Positions 38,814-47,815 are shown, counted from the stretch's first letter. The stretch is 64,000 nucleotides of DNA from Diaphorobacter sp. HDW4A (GCF_011305995.1 NZ_CP049910.1:186001-250000); one strand, 5' to 3'. Program-made: numbers and translations. Notes: generated by a model from the letters alone, not told the origin.

Positions 38814-38867
38814 GCCGATCCGGACCGCTGCCGACAAGGCAGTCCGTCCGGGTCGGCTTTCTTTTTT
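38814..38867 (+). terminator. Terminator of the alpha-2-macroglobulin gene
   Basis: GCCGATCCGGAC (38814-38825) pairs with GTCCGGGTCGGC (38846-38857) with one wobble, enclosing a smaller CTGCC/GGCAG hairpin, and is followed by TTTCTTTTTT. Confidence 0.85.
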
Positions 38868-39051
38868 CTGCACGGACGCTTGTGATTTCTGAGGGAAATG
38901 GAGGTTTGTTGTCGGTGATCGTGTTTGCCTCGACAGCCGCGATGTGACCATACTCGTCAGGGGACGTCGCCACCGGTTTTCAACGCTAAGCAATGCATTG
39001 AAAAACGTGCGACGGCGTCGAGGAGCAGTGACCGAACCAGTCGAACAAACC

Positions 39052-40335
39052 ATGAAGAAAACCAGTGCCTACGCGCGCCGCAAGAACCTATCGCTAGTCG
39101 ATCATTCCAGACGATATCTGGAGCTCATGCGTCAGGCGGACTTTCCCGGTGCCTATCAACACATGCTCAAGGTGAACGCTCAGGTGCCGGGCCGCGCGTC
39201 GGTGCTCATGGATCTGGCCTACAGCGCGTTGCGTTGTGGCCTGCATGAAGAAGCATTTCGCCATTACCAGAAGGCCATCGAGGTCAGCGGTGCAAGCGTC
39301 AACACCAACATCTACGATGGCCTCGCCGAGGTTTGCCACCATCTGAAGAATCAGGAAGAGCTGCGCAAATACGCTGCGCTCGCGCTGCAGTCCAAGCGCG
39401 ATCAGGTAGCGGGCGAGCCGTCGGTGGCGCGCATCGAGGGCACACCACCGACTTTCGATCCCGGCAAGCGCGGTGAGAACGTCATCGCCTACTCGCTGTT
39501 CGGCGGCTTGCCGCGCTACTGCGAGACCTCGCTGATCAACGTCGATCTGGCCAAAGACATCTATCCCGAATGGACCTGCCGCTTCTACGTGGACGACACC
39601 GTGCCCGCTGCGGTCGTTCAGAAGCTCAGGGACAAGGGTGCCGAAGTGGTGCAGGTGAGTGCTGAGCAGAAGGAACTGTCAGGCCTCTACTGGCGCTTCT
39701 TCGTGATGAGCGATCTCACAGTCAAGCGCTTTCTGATCCGCGACGCCGACTCGCTGGTGTCCTATCGAGAACGCGCCGCCGTCGATGAGTGGATCGCGAG
39801 CGGCCAATGGTTCCACACCATGCGCGACCGCTACTCGCACACCGAGCTGATCCTCGCGGGCATGTGGGGCGGCGCGCAGGGCGTGTTCAAAAACGTCGAG
39901 CAGTTGATCCGCGACTTCGTGAAGACTGGCCGTTTCATGAATGCGCGGGTCATGGACCAGCATTTCCTGCGTTTCGTCGTCTGGCCTGTGCTGTCACAGA
40001 GCGTCTGCGCGCACGACAGCCAGGGCTTCGAGCCCGGCGCACGCGCGTTTCCCACGCCCGCAAAGCAGGCCGAGTTCGAGCACTGGTTCGAATTCCATGT
40101 CGGCATGAACGAAGGCTCTGCCGTGTTTGCCATCGCGATCAGCGATGCGGCGGCGGACAGGGCGCGTTGGGAGCTGCTCGATGAGAAGGGAATGCTCGTG
40201 TGCGCATACGAGACGAGCATTCCCGCATCGCGCCAGATCCGGGTCGATGTGCCGAGGCACTACGGGCGCAGGGTGCAGGCGGGGGAGTGGAGTGTGAAGG
40301 TGCATCCGTACCGGGCGGCGGCAGGGGTAATCTGA
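39052..40335 (+). CDS. Protein with TPR-like N-terminus and glycosyltransferase-like domain
   Basis: A 427-residue cytoplasmic protein. Residues about 15-110 look like tetratricopeptide-type helices (YLELMRQADFPGAYQHMLKV, then LAYSALRCGLHEEAFRHYQK). Residues about 125-310 resemble an uncharacterised glycosyltransferase-like family: VIAYSLFGGLPRYCETSLIN, a DxD-like RDADS (Arg230-Ser234), WFHTMRDRYSHTE and ILAGMWGGAQG. The last 80 residues form another unassigned beta-rich part. An upstream in-frame GTG at 39028 follows AGGAG, but only 2 bases apart, so the ATG at 39052 is kept. No polysaccharide gene cluster is nearby, so the role is unclear. A function in sugar transfer is inference. Confidence 0.6.
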   Translation: MKKTSAYARRKNLSLVDHSRRYLELMRQADFPGAYQHMLKVNAQVPGRASVLMDLAYSALRCGLHEEAFRHYQKAIEVSGASVNTNIYDGLAEVCHHLKNQEELRKYAALALQSKRDQVAGEPSVARIEGTPPTFDPGKRGENVIAYSLFGGLPRYCETSLINVDLAKDIYPEWTCRFYVDDTVPAAVVQKLRDKGAEVVQVSAEQKELSGLYWRFFVMSDLTVKRFLIRDADSLVSYRERAAVDEWIASGQWFHTMRDRYSHTELILAGMWGGAQGVFKNVEQLIRDFVKTGRFMNARVMDQHFLRFVVWPVLSQSVCAHDSQGFEPGARAFPTPAKQAEFEHWFEFHVGMNEGSAVFAIAISDAAADRARWELLDEKGMLVCAYETSIPASRQIRVDVPRHYGRRVQAGEWSVKVHPYRAAAGVI

Positions 40336-40356
40336 CTTCGAGGTACGGAGCGGCTT

Positions 40357-41025
40357 TCAAACTGCCGCTTTATCGACCGAGAGAGCCCGCAGTCCCGAGG
40401 CTGCATCGTGCGCATGATGCACGTGCGCGCGCATCTGCCGGTATGCGTTGGCCGCGTCGTAGGCGAGCAGCGCCTCGACGATGCCGCAGTGCTCTTCGTA
40501 TGAAGCCGCCACGCGTGCGATCTGCATGAACTGGTTGCGACGGTAGGCGTTCGCGCGCTTCTGCAGGTTCTGCGTCACCTCGATCAGTTCGGGATTGTGC
40601 GAACCCTGCAGAATCACGTCGTGCAATTGGCTGTTGAGCTCGTGATAACGCACCACATTGCATGCCTGCATGGCAGCGAAGCCTTCGGCGTGGACGTCGC
40701 GCAATTGGGAACGCTGAGCCTCCGTCATGCGCATGGCTGCGTAGCGCGCGCAGGCGGCCTCAAGATCGCCGATGGATTCGAACAGATGCGTGAGGCGGTC
40801 CTCGGTGATCAGCGCCACCGTGGCGCTGCGGTTCGGGCGCAGCTCGATCAGGCCGAGCGTCGCCAGCTGGCGTAGCGCCTCGCGGATGGGCGTGCGCGAG
40901 ACGCCGAGCCGCTCCGCCAGCATGGCTTCCTCCAGCCGCGTGCCGGGCGTGAAATGACCGAGCACGATCTCGTCCGCAATGCGCTGGCAGACGTCGTTGG
41001 ACATGCGGCCGCGATGGGCTGTCAT
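40357..41025 (-). CDS. GntR-family (FadR/FCD type) transcriptional regulator
   Basis: A 222-residue regulator with an N-terminal GntR winged helix (RIADEIVLGHFTPGTRLEEA, LGVSRTPIREALRQL) and an FCD ligand-binding domain that includes HELNSQLHDVI. Start ATG 41025. It ends a minus-strand group of a Bug binding protein, a gamma-glutamyltransferase and itself, which it probably controls. FCD regulators sense small organic acids; the ligand here could be a product of the transferase or the solute bound by the Bug protein. Confidence 0.88.
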   Translation of the reverse strand: MTAHRGRMSNDVCQRIADEIVLGHFTPGTRLEEAMLAERLGVSRTPIREALRQLATLGLIELRPNRSATVALITEDRLTHLFESIGDLEAACARYAAMRMTEAQRSQLRDVHAEGFAAMQACNVVRYHELNSQLHDVILQGSHNPELIEVTQNLQKRANAYRRNQFMQIARVAASYEEHCGIVEALLAYDAANAYRQMRAHVHHAHDAASGLRALSVDKAAV

Positions 41026-41050
41026 GGCAGTGCTGCGAGCTCGTTGCGAC

Positions 41051-42655
41051 TCAGTAGCCGACGGCCTGCCCGTCGCGTCGGTGGTCCGACCCGGCAGCGT
41101 AGACCGCATCGGTGGTGCCGCTGATGTCCGCATCGAGGCGGGCCACCAGCTGGGCGCTGCCGAATTCGAGATTGCCGGGGACCATGATCTTCGGGGTGTG
41201 CCCCATGCGCCGCAAGCCTTCCACGACGGCCTGCGGAACGGCGGGCTCGAGAATCAGTTGCCCCGCATCGTCGATGCGCCAGCGCGGTGCGTCGGATGCG
41301 GCCTGCGGGTTCCAGCCTTCCACCAGGTAGCGCATGACCATCTGCAGATGGCCTTGGGGCTGCATGTTGCCGCCCATCACGCCAAACGCCATGACGGGCT
41401 GACCGCCGCGCGTGAGAAACGCGGGGATGATGCTGTGCAGTGGCCGCTTGCCGCCCGCCACTTGATTGACATGGCCGGGCGTGGTGACGAAGCCAAGAGC
41501 GCGGTTGTGCAGCGCGATGCCGGTGCCCGGAACCACGACGCCCGAGCCGAAGCCCTTGTAGTTGGATTGAATGAACGAGACCATGCGACCCTCCGCATCG
41601 GCCGCGCATAGATACACGGTGCCCCCGGACGGGGGCTGGCCTGGGCCGTACTGGCCCGCGCGCTCGGGATCGATCAGGCGGGCGCGCTCGCGCAGATAGG
41701 CGGGGGCGAGCAGTTGTTCCTGCGTCACGCGCATGTGGTCGACGTCGGCGAGATGCATGTGCGCATCGGCGAACGCGAGGCGCATGGCCTCGATTTCCAG
41801 ATGCATGCGTTCGGCGGAGCCCGGGGCGGTTTTTTCATACGGCAAATGGTCCATCACACCGACGGCGATGAGTGCCGCCATGCCGATACCGTTCGGCGGA
41901 ATCTCGTGAACCTCATGTCCCCGGAATGCGACAGACACCGGGTCCACCCATTCCGCTTGGTGGGCAGCAAGATCCGACAGGCTGAGCGCCGCGCCATGTT
42001 CCGCAGCGAAGGCGGCGATCTTCTGTGCGAGCGCGCCGCGATAAAAGCTCTCGCCACGGGTGCGCGCGATTTCTTCGAGAGTGTCGGCCTGTGCGGCGAA
42101 TTTCCAGATTTCGCCGGTGCGCGGAGCGCGGCCCTGCGGGATGAATTCGGAGAAACCCGGCTGCATGTGCAGTTCTTTGGCAGCCTGCGCCCATTGGTGT
42201 GAGATCACAGGGCTGACGGGGAAGCCTTCGCGTGCGTAGCGCATGGCATCACGGAACAGGTCTTCGAACGGCAGCTTGCCGAAGCGTTCGGACAGCGCAT
42301 GCCATGCGGCCACGCCACCGGGCACGGTGACGCTGTCCCAGCCGCGCATGGGCATGGCGGCGAGACCGGCGAAACGCTCGGGTGTCCAGCTCGCTGGCGA
42401 ACGCCCCGAGGAGTTCAGGCCATGCAAGGCCGCACCATCCCACACCAGTGCAAAGGCGTCGCCCCCGATGCCATTCATGGTTGGCTCGACCACGGTCAGC
42501 GCGATGGCGGCGGCAAGGGCTGCGTCGATGGCATTGCCACCGCGCGCAAAGGCCTGGGCACCCGCTTGTGCGGCGAGTGGTTGCGATGTGGCAACCACAT
42601 TGCGTGCCACGACAGGTTGGCGCGCGGAGGGAAAGGGCAGGTTCCAGTTCATCAT
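41051..42655 (-). CDS. ggt: Gamma-glutamyltransferase family protein
   Basis: A 534-residue member of the Ntn-hydrolase gamma-glutamyltransferase family. Family features are GNAIDAALAAAIALTVVEP, GIGGDAF, VTVPGGVAAW, the probable catalytic Thr346 in SGGTVYLCAADAEG, and NYKGFGSGVVVPGTGI. No signal peptide is visible, unlike periplasmic GGT, so a cytoplasmic form is likely; relatives include enzymes acting on other gamma-glutamyl or lactam compounds, so the exact substrate is open. Starts MMNW at 42655 or MNW at 42652 both lack a strong ribosome-binding site. It lies between the Bug gene (49 bases upstream) and the GntR gene (25 bases downstream). Confidence 0.82.
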   Translation of the reverse strand: MMNWNLPFPSARQPVVARNVVATSQPLAAQAGAQAFARGGNAIDAALAAAIALTVVEPTMNGIGGDAFALVWDGAALHGLNSSGRSPASWTPERFAGLAAMPMRGWDSVTVPGGVAAWHALSERFGKLPFEDLFRDAMRYAREGFPVSPVISHQWAQAAKELHMQPGFSEFIPQGRAPRTGEIWKFAAQADTLEEIARTRGESFYRGALAQKIAAFAAEHGAALSLSDLAAHQAEWVDPVSVAFRGHEVHEIPPNGIGMAALIAVGVMDHLPYEKTAPGSAERMHLEIEAMRLAFADAHMHLADVDHMRVTQEQLLAPAYLRERARLIDPERAGQYGPGQPPSGGTVYLCAADAEGRMVSFIQSNYKGFGSGVVVPGTGIALHNRALGFVTTPGHVNQVAGGKRPLHSIIPAFLTRGGQPVMAFGVMGGNMQPQGHLQMVMRYLVEGWNPQAASDAPRWRIDDAGQLILEPAVPQAVVEGLRRMGHTPKIMVPGNLEFGSAQLVARLDADISGTTDAVYAAGSDHRRDGQAVGY

Positions 42656-42704
42656 TTTCGGGGGCTCGTGAAAGTCAGCGAAGGTGGGCGAAAGGCGGTG
42701 CTCG

Positions 42705-43748
42705 TCACAGCGTGATGTTGGCCGCCTTGAGGACTGCGCCCCATTTGGCCCGGTCACTGGCGGTCACGGCAGCCAAGCGTTGTGCGTTGTCGAAGTGGAC
42801 CACAAATCCCTTCTGCAAAAGGCCTTCGGTCAATGCGGCTTCGGCGAGTGATTTCTGCACCGCGTCGGACAGGCGATCGCGGATGTCTGCGGGCGTGCCC
42901 TTTGGGGCATACAGGCCGAACCAGTTGTCAGCGTTGTAGCCTTTGACACCGGCTTCCTCCACGGTAGGCAGATCGGGATAGACGGGAACGCGTTGGCCGG
43001 AGGTAACGGCGAGGGCGCGTAACTGCCCAGTCTTGATGAAGGGCTGCGATGCCGCGACGCTGTCGAACATGAACATCACGTTGCCTGCGATCAGATCCGG
43101 CAGCGCCTGCGAGCTGCCGCGATACGGCACGTGTACGGCCGGCACGCCCAGCGTCTGCAGCAGCAGTTCGGCCTCAAGATGCGACAGCGTGCCGTTGCCC
43201 TGCGATGCGTAGTTGATCTTGCCGTCGCTGGCCTTCAGCCAGGCCGCGAACTCGCTCATGTTCCTTGCGGGTACGGAAGGGTGCACGTTCAGAATGTGCG
43301 CGCCGTTGGCGAGCAATGCAACGGGCTCGAAATCGCGCGTGATGTCCGATGTGGCCTTGGGGTAGAGATGTCCCGCAATGGCTTGATTGGTGAGCGCGCA
43401 AAGGAACAGGTTGTAGCCGTTGGGCGCGGACTTCGCACCGGCCTCCATGCCGATCATGCCGCCTGCTCCGGGCTTGTTTTCCACCACCACGGACTGCTTG
43501 AGATGCGTGCCCATGGACTGCCCCAGCGTGCGCGCGAGAATGTCCGTGGCGCCTCCTGCAGGGAAGGCTATGACCATGCGCAGCGGACGATCCGGATAGC
43601 CCGCTGATTGCGCCCAGACGGAGTGGCTGGTGCCCACCAACGCACTGCCTGCGGCGAGGCCGAGTGCGTTGCGAAGCAGGTCCCTGCGTGTGCTGTTCGA
43701 TGGCAGCAGAGCAGATTCTGGAGAGAGGCTGGTGGGCGCTCGGTGCAT
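42705..43748 (-). CDS. Bug/TctC-family periplasmic solute-binding protein
   Basis: A 347-residue tripartite tricarboxylate receptor family protein. The start MHRAPTSLSPESALLPSNS at 43748 has AGGAG upstream. A twin-arginine-like signal (STRRDLLRNALGLAAGSALV) is cleaved near SVWAQ. The mature part has YPDRPLRMVIAFPAGGATDI, VENKPGAGGMIGMEAG and VPYRGSSQALPDLIAGN. It heads the minus-strand group with the gamma-glutamyltransferase and GntR genes, suggesting periplasmic capture of a gamma-glutamyl or similar compound. No membrane transporter genes are nearby. Confidence 0.9.
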   Translation of the reverse strand: MHRAPTSLSPESALLPSNSTRRDLLRNALGLAAGSALVGTSHSVWAQSAGYPDRPLRMVIAFPAGGATDILARTLGQSMGTHLKQSVVVENKPGAGGMIGMEAGAKSAPNGYNLFLCALTNQAIAGHLYPKATSDITRDFEPVALLANGAHILNVHPSVPARNMSEFAAWLKASDGKINYASQGNGTLSHLEAELLLQTLGVPAVHVPYRGSSQALPDLIAGNVMFMFDSVAASQPFIKTGQLRALAVTSGQRVPVYPDLPTVEEAGVKGYNADNWFGLYAPKGTPADIRDRLSDAVQKSLAEAALTEGLLQKGFVVHFDNAQRLAAVTASDRAKWGAVLKAANITL

Positions 43749-44152
43749 ACAAATCTCCTGATTTCTCGCCACATCGGCGGAATGTGCATGCAATCTTGGC
43801 AATGATTTCATGCGTTTGGTATGTATTTGCAAGACCCGCATGAGCGCGGGCTTTGCAGCGGTTTGTATTTGCCCCGGCATCGATACACTCGGGATAGCCC
43901 GATGCGGGATTTCCCCTGTTTTGTGGTTTTGAGGCGTGTGTGAGTCGCCGGATGCGACCGAACTTTCGCCGTCGACATACGAAGAGCGGTGTATGCAAAT
44001 TCCGAGCCCGATCCGTGTGCCCACTTGATGCCAAACCGCAGTGCATGCCCGATGGATGAGCGATGATGTCTTGGGGCAAACGAAGCACTTCTCGTTACGG
44101 TCTTGCATACATGTTCCAATGGCGCTTTTCCAACTGCCCCAGAAGTCTTGCC
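43749..44152. promoter_or_regulatory. Divergent promoter region between the Bug and methylglyoxal synthase genes
   Basis: About 400 bases. TATG/TTGCA-type sequences occur several times (GGTATGTATTTGCAA near 43818-43832, GTGTATGCAAA near 43991, TTGCATACATG near 44104) and could be sites for the nearby GntR regulator; this is weak. Two in-frame upstream starts for the plus-strand gene exist at 44063 and 44111. A short CCCGC/GCGGG hairpin lies near 43836-43851. Nothing else is recognised. Confidence 0.35.
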
Positions 44153-45028
44153 ATGCTGATCGGTCTCGCCGCCAACCGTTTGCACCACCAGAATGTGGAA
44201 GGTGCGTTGTTTGAATTCCTGCGCCATGCCGAGGCGGGGATTCGAGAACTCCAGATCGGATTTCATGCGGTGGGCCGTACCTACGATGCGATTGCGCAGA
44301 TGGGCATGTTGGCGGGTTATGCGCCCCTGGAGCGTTATCCGCGTGGCAGCCGTGGCGGGTTGATGAAGCTGGTGGCTGAGGTGGTGGGTATGCCCGAGGA
44401 AGGCCGCACGCTGGACGGTGCGATCTATTTGATTGACCCTGTGGACCCGTCGTCGATTTTTCCCGAGGCGCTGGCGCTCAAACGGCAGTGCCTGATTCAC
44501 TCCAAGCCGTTTCTCTCGACTGTGGCGAGCGCGCGTGATTGGCTGGAGATGGAGCGCATCCATGCGGGCCTGCCGCGGGATCCGGCTGCGGATCGCTTGC
44601 ATGATTTTGAGAATCAGACCGTTGCGCTGATCGCGCACGATGCGCTCAAGCCGACCATGCTGGAGTTTGTGGATCGCAACTTCGAACTGCTGTCGCGCTT
44701 TGGCCGCCGAGTGGGCACGGGGACGACCGGGCAGCGGCTCAACGAGCTCGCGTGGAGCAAGGGCTGGCCAGAGGACAAGGAATGGGTGTATCGCTTCAAC
44801 AGCGGCCCGCTCGGTGGCGATGCGCAGATCGCCGATCTGGTGCTCGACCGGCGCTGCCAGCGCGCGATTTTCTTTGAAGACCCGCATGTCGCGCGCCAGC
44901 ACGAGGCTGACATCCAGTTGCTCGAGCGCGCGGTGACGACGGTGACGCACGAGACCGTCTGCGTGACTGCTCCGCACATTGCGCAGCGCTGGTGCGATGC
45001 GGCCCGGATCCGCGCGCAGCAGAATTGA
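44153..45028 (+). CDS. mgsA: Methylglyoxal synthase with two tandem MGS domains, first one degenerate
   Basis: A 291-residue protein, about twice the usual 130-150 residues of methylglyoxal synthase, which turns dihydroxyacetone phosphate into methylglyoxal. The C-terminal half (from about 153) is a normal MGS: ALIAHDALKPT with His162, GTGTTGQRL, SGPLGGDAQI with Asp223, and HEADIQ with His250 and Asp253, matching E. coli His19, Asp71, His98 and Asp101. The N-terminal half aligns to the same fold (AVGRTYDAI, RGSRGG, IYLIDPVDP, KPFLSTVAS), but the catalytic positions read Ala7, Leu70, Ile102 and Glu105. The first domain is therefore probably a non-catalytic duplicate. Starts at 44063 or 44111 cannot be excluded. 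Confidence 0.85.
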   Translation: MLIGLAANRLHHQNVEGALFEFLRHAEAGIRELQIGFHAVGRTYDAIAQMGMLAGYAPLERYPRGSRGGLMKLVAEVVGMPEEGRTLDGAIYLIDPVDPSSIFPEALALKRQCLIHSKPFLSTVASARDWLEMERIHAGLPRDPAADRLHDFENQTVALIAHDALKPTMLEFVDRNFELLSRFGRRVGTGTTGQRLNELAWSKGWPEDKEWVYRFNSGPLGGDAQIADLVLDRRCQRAIFFEDPHVARQHEADIQLLERAVTTVTHETVCVTAPHIAQRWCDAARIRAQQN

Positions 45029-45469
45029 TTGTCCCTATTGCGCAGCCGATGTGTCACGCAACCGTCATGTGTGCCAGCTACATTGATGGGGCTGAAGCGA
45101 AGCAACGCAAACACCAGATCTCCGGTGACTGCCGCATGCCTCGCATCGGTGCTGAAGTTCCAGTGCGTTGTGCATTGGGCCAATTGCGGGAGCGCCAGCG
45201 CTGATGCGAGGAAGACAGTCCAACCGTTTGGCGGTGATGCAGCGCTCCGGTTTCGATACGACGTGATGGACATGGGTATCTGAGACGGGCGTCGCACATC
45301 TGCGGAGCCGACCGCATACGTGGTTGTTTGATCATCACCGATCCAATCACCGTATCCGGCGCCTTCAGCGGCCGAGGGGAAGAACGTGGTTGCAATGACC
45401 ATGTTGGATAATTTCCCCCACGGCATTCAAACAAACGCGCCCATGTCCCGTGCTGGCGTCGTTGGTTGA
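45029..45469. other. Gene-free stretch before pbpC
   Basis: About 440 bases between the methylglyoxal synthase stop and pbpC. Frames open on both strands but none resembles a known protein or keeps the codon pattern of neighbouring genes. A minus-strand frame reaches from here into the synthase gene and is judged spurious. No terminator-like hairpin with a T run was seen. The pbpC promoter must lie here. Confidence 0.4.
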
Positions 45470-47815
45470 ATGCGATGGCAACCTTCTTTCTTCTCCCTCA
45501 TGAATTTCTGGCTTGCAGTTTCCTCGCATGGTTCGGCGTGCCGACGTGCACCCGTGTCGGCGCTGCTGGCCTTGTTTGCTTTGGCGTTCGCCCCGCAGGC
45601 GAGTGCCTTGCCGAGTTACGAAGAGGTGCGTCAGGATTTTCGTTCGTCCGAGACGCAGATCCTGTCGCGAGAGGGCGAGGCGATTCAGCGCATCCGCACC
45701 GATGCGACCGTGCGACGCGGTCAGTGGATTGCGCTGGCCGATGTGTCGCCCGCGCTGCGCACGGCGCTGGTGCTGAGCGAGGACAAGCGCTTCTTCGAAC
45801 ACAGCGGCGTGGACTGGGGTGCCGTGTCGTCCGCCGCCTGGGGCAATCTCTGGAACCAGCGCACGCGTGGCGCGAGCACCATCACCATGCAGCTCGCGGG
45901 TCTGCTCGATGGCGACTGGCGGCAGGGGCCGGGCGGTCGCACGGTGGTGCAGAAGGCGGGGCAGGCGGTGGCCGCGCAGGTGCTGGACCGGCGCTGGCGC
46001 AAGGACCAGATTCTCGAGGCCTATCTCAATCTCGTGCCGTTTCGCGGCGAGTTGGTGGGCATCGATGCGCTGTCGCGCACGCTGTTCGATAAGGCTCCGC
46101 ATGGCCTCGACGAGCGCGAGGCGGCCGTGGCGGCGGCGCTGGTGCGCGCGCCCAATGCCAGACCCGCGCAGGTGGCAGAGCGTGCCTGCGGCGTGCTCAA
46201 GGACATGCGCAAGTCGCAGGCCACGAGCTGCGATGCGCTCGATCTGTTCACAACGGGTGCGTTGCAGCGCCGCGCCTTCGATCCGAGCGAGGGCATTGCA
46301 CCGCATTATTCGCGGCAGTTGCTGGCGCAGTTGCGCAACCAAGGCACGGACGTGAAATCGGCGCGGCTGCGCTCCACGCTCAGCGCGCCGCTGCAGCGCG
46401 TGGCGGTGGAGACCCTCACGCGCCATCTGCGCGAGCTGCGTGGGCGCAATGTGGAGGACGGGGCCATCGTCGTGCTCGACAACGCCACCGGAGAGGTGTT
46501 GGCCTGGGTGGGCTCGTCGGGCATGTTGAGCCAGGCCTCGGAAGTGGATGGCGTGCTCGCGTGGCGGCAACCGGGATCGACGCTCAAGCCATTTCTCTAT
46601 GCCGAAGCGATTGCCGAAAAGCGGTTGACTGCCGCGTCGCTGATAGAGGATTCTCCGGCCTACATCCCGACTGCGAACGGGCTCTACATTCCGCAGAACT
46701 ACGACCGCCATTTCAAGGGCTGGGTCTCGGCGCGCACGGCGCTGGCTGCATCGCTCAACGTGCCGGCTGTGCGCACGCTGGTGATGGTGGGGACCGACCG
46801 CTTTCATGAACAGCTCAAGGCGCTGGGCATGCCGCTGCGCGAATCGGGCGGCTACTACGGCTACAGCCTGGCGCTTGGCAGCGCGGAGATTCCGCTGCTG
46901 TATCTCACCAATGGCTATCGCACGCTCGCCAATGGCGGGCGTTGGACGGGCGTGCAGATGCAGCCTGCGGCAATAACAAAAGACAAGAGCCCAACGCAGC
47001 CCGCATCGAAACAGGTGATTGATGAGGGCGCGGCCTTCATTGTGGGCGACATGCTCAGCGACACGAATGCGCGCGTGCGCACCTTCGGCACGGACAGCGT
47101 GCTCAACACGCGATTCTGGACGGCGGTGAAGACGGGCACCAGCAAGGACATGCGCGACAACTGGGCGCTGGGCTGGTCGCAGCGCTACACCGTGGGCGTG
47201 TGGGTGGGCAACGCGAGCGGCGCGCCCATGCATGATGTGAGCGGCACCAGTGGCGCGGCGCCGATCTGGGCCGAGCTCATGGTCTGGCTGCACCGGAGCG
47301 AACGCAACCGCATTCCCAAGCCGCCCGCGAACGTGGTGAAGACCGCCGTGCAGTTCGGCGCGCTTGATACCGCTGGTAGCTGGCTCGAGAGCCCGCGCGA
47401 AGAATGGTTTCTGCGCGGCACCGAGCAGAAGCTGTTCGCCATTGATTCGGTGGAGTCGGCGGCCGCGCAAGCGTCTTCAACATCGTCATCATCGCGTGGC
47501 AAGAAGGCCGCAACGCAGGCTGTAGCGCAGGGCATGCCCGCGCGCATTCTCTCGCCGGTCTCGGGCACCATCGTCGCGCTGGATCCTGACATTCCACCTG
47601 CACGCCAGCGCGTGCAGTTCATCGCGACCGATGCGCCCGACGGCGTGCGCTGGCTGTTCAATGGCAAGGAGCAGGGACGTGGTGCGCGCTGGGGCTGGTT
47701 GCCATGGCCGGGGCGCTACAAGGTCGAGCTGATCGACGCGAAGGGCCAGGTGCTGGACGAGACGGCGGTGGAAGTGCGTGGCGCGGGCGTGCGTCAGCAG
47801 AGTCAGCAGAAGTAG
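45470..47815 (+). CDS. pbpC: Penicillin-binding protein 1C
   Basis: A 781-residue bifunctional peptidoglycan synthase of the PBP1C class, anchored by an N-terminal hydrophobic segment (about residues 28-46). The transglycosylase domain has EDKRFFEHSGVDW (104-116) and RGASTITMQLA. The transpeptidase domain has the SxxK motif at Ser370-Lys373, SLN at 428-430 and KTG at 554-556, so both activities look intact. The last 100 residues form the PBP1C-specific C-terminal domain (ARILSPVSGTIVALDPDIPP). The start may instead be the ATG at 45500. In many proteobacteria it stands beside an alpha-2-macroglobulin gene; here 6.7 kb separate them. Confidence 0.95.
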   Translation: MRWQPSFFSLMNFWLAVSSHGSACRRAPVSALLALFALAFAPQASALPSYEEVRQDFRSSETQILSREGEAIQRIRTDATVRRGQWIALADVSPALRTALVLSEDKRFFEHSGVDWGAVSSAAWGNLWNQRTRGASTITMQLAGLLDGDWRQGPGGRTVVQKAGQAVAAQVLDRRWRKDQILEAYLNLVPFRGELVGIDALSRTLFDKAPHGLDEREAAVAAALVRAPNARPAQVAERACGVLKDMRKSQATSCDALDLFTTGALQRRAFDPSEGIAPHYSRQLLAQLRNQGTDVKSARLRSTLSAPLQRVAVETLTRHLRELRGRNVEDGAIVVLDNATGEVLAWVGSSGMLSQASEVDGVLAWRQPGSTLKPFLYAEAIAEKRLTAASLIEDSPAYIPTANGLYIPQNYDRHFKGWVSARTALAASLNVPAVRTLVMVGTDRFHEQLKALGMPLRESGGYYGYSLALGSAEIPLLYLTNGYRTLANGGRWTGVQMQPAAITKDKSPTQPASKQVIDEGAAFIVGDMLSDTNARVRTFGTDSVLNTRFWTAVKTGTSKDMRDNWALGWSQRYTVGVWVGNASGAPMHDVSGTSGAAPIWAELMVWLHRSERNRIPKPPANVVKTAVQFGALDTAGSWLESPREEWFLRGTEQKLFAIDSVESAAAQASSTSSSSRGKKAATQAVAQGMPARILSPVSGTIVALDPDIPPARQRVQFIATDAPDGVRWLFNGKEQGRGARWGWLPWPGRYKVELIDAKGQVLDETAVEVRGAGVRQQSQQK

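Noticed and set aside
44614..45426. A 270-codon minus-strand frame from the spacer before pbpC into the methylglyoxal synthase gene
   Set aside because: Over half overlaps the synthase gene in antisense and the rest shows no known motif. A decayed gene in the spacer cannot be excluded but is not supported.
45365..47470. A 701-codon minus-strand frame opposite pbpC
   Set aside because: Arg/His-rich shadow of a high-GC coding region; pbpC on the other strand has all expected motifs.
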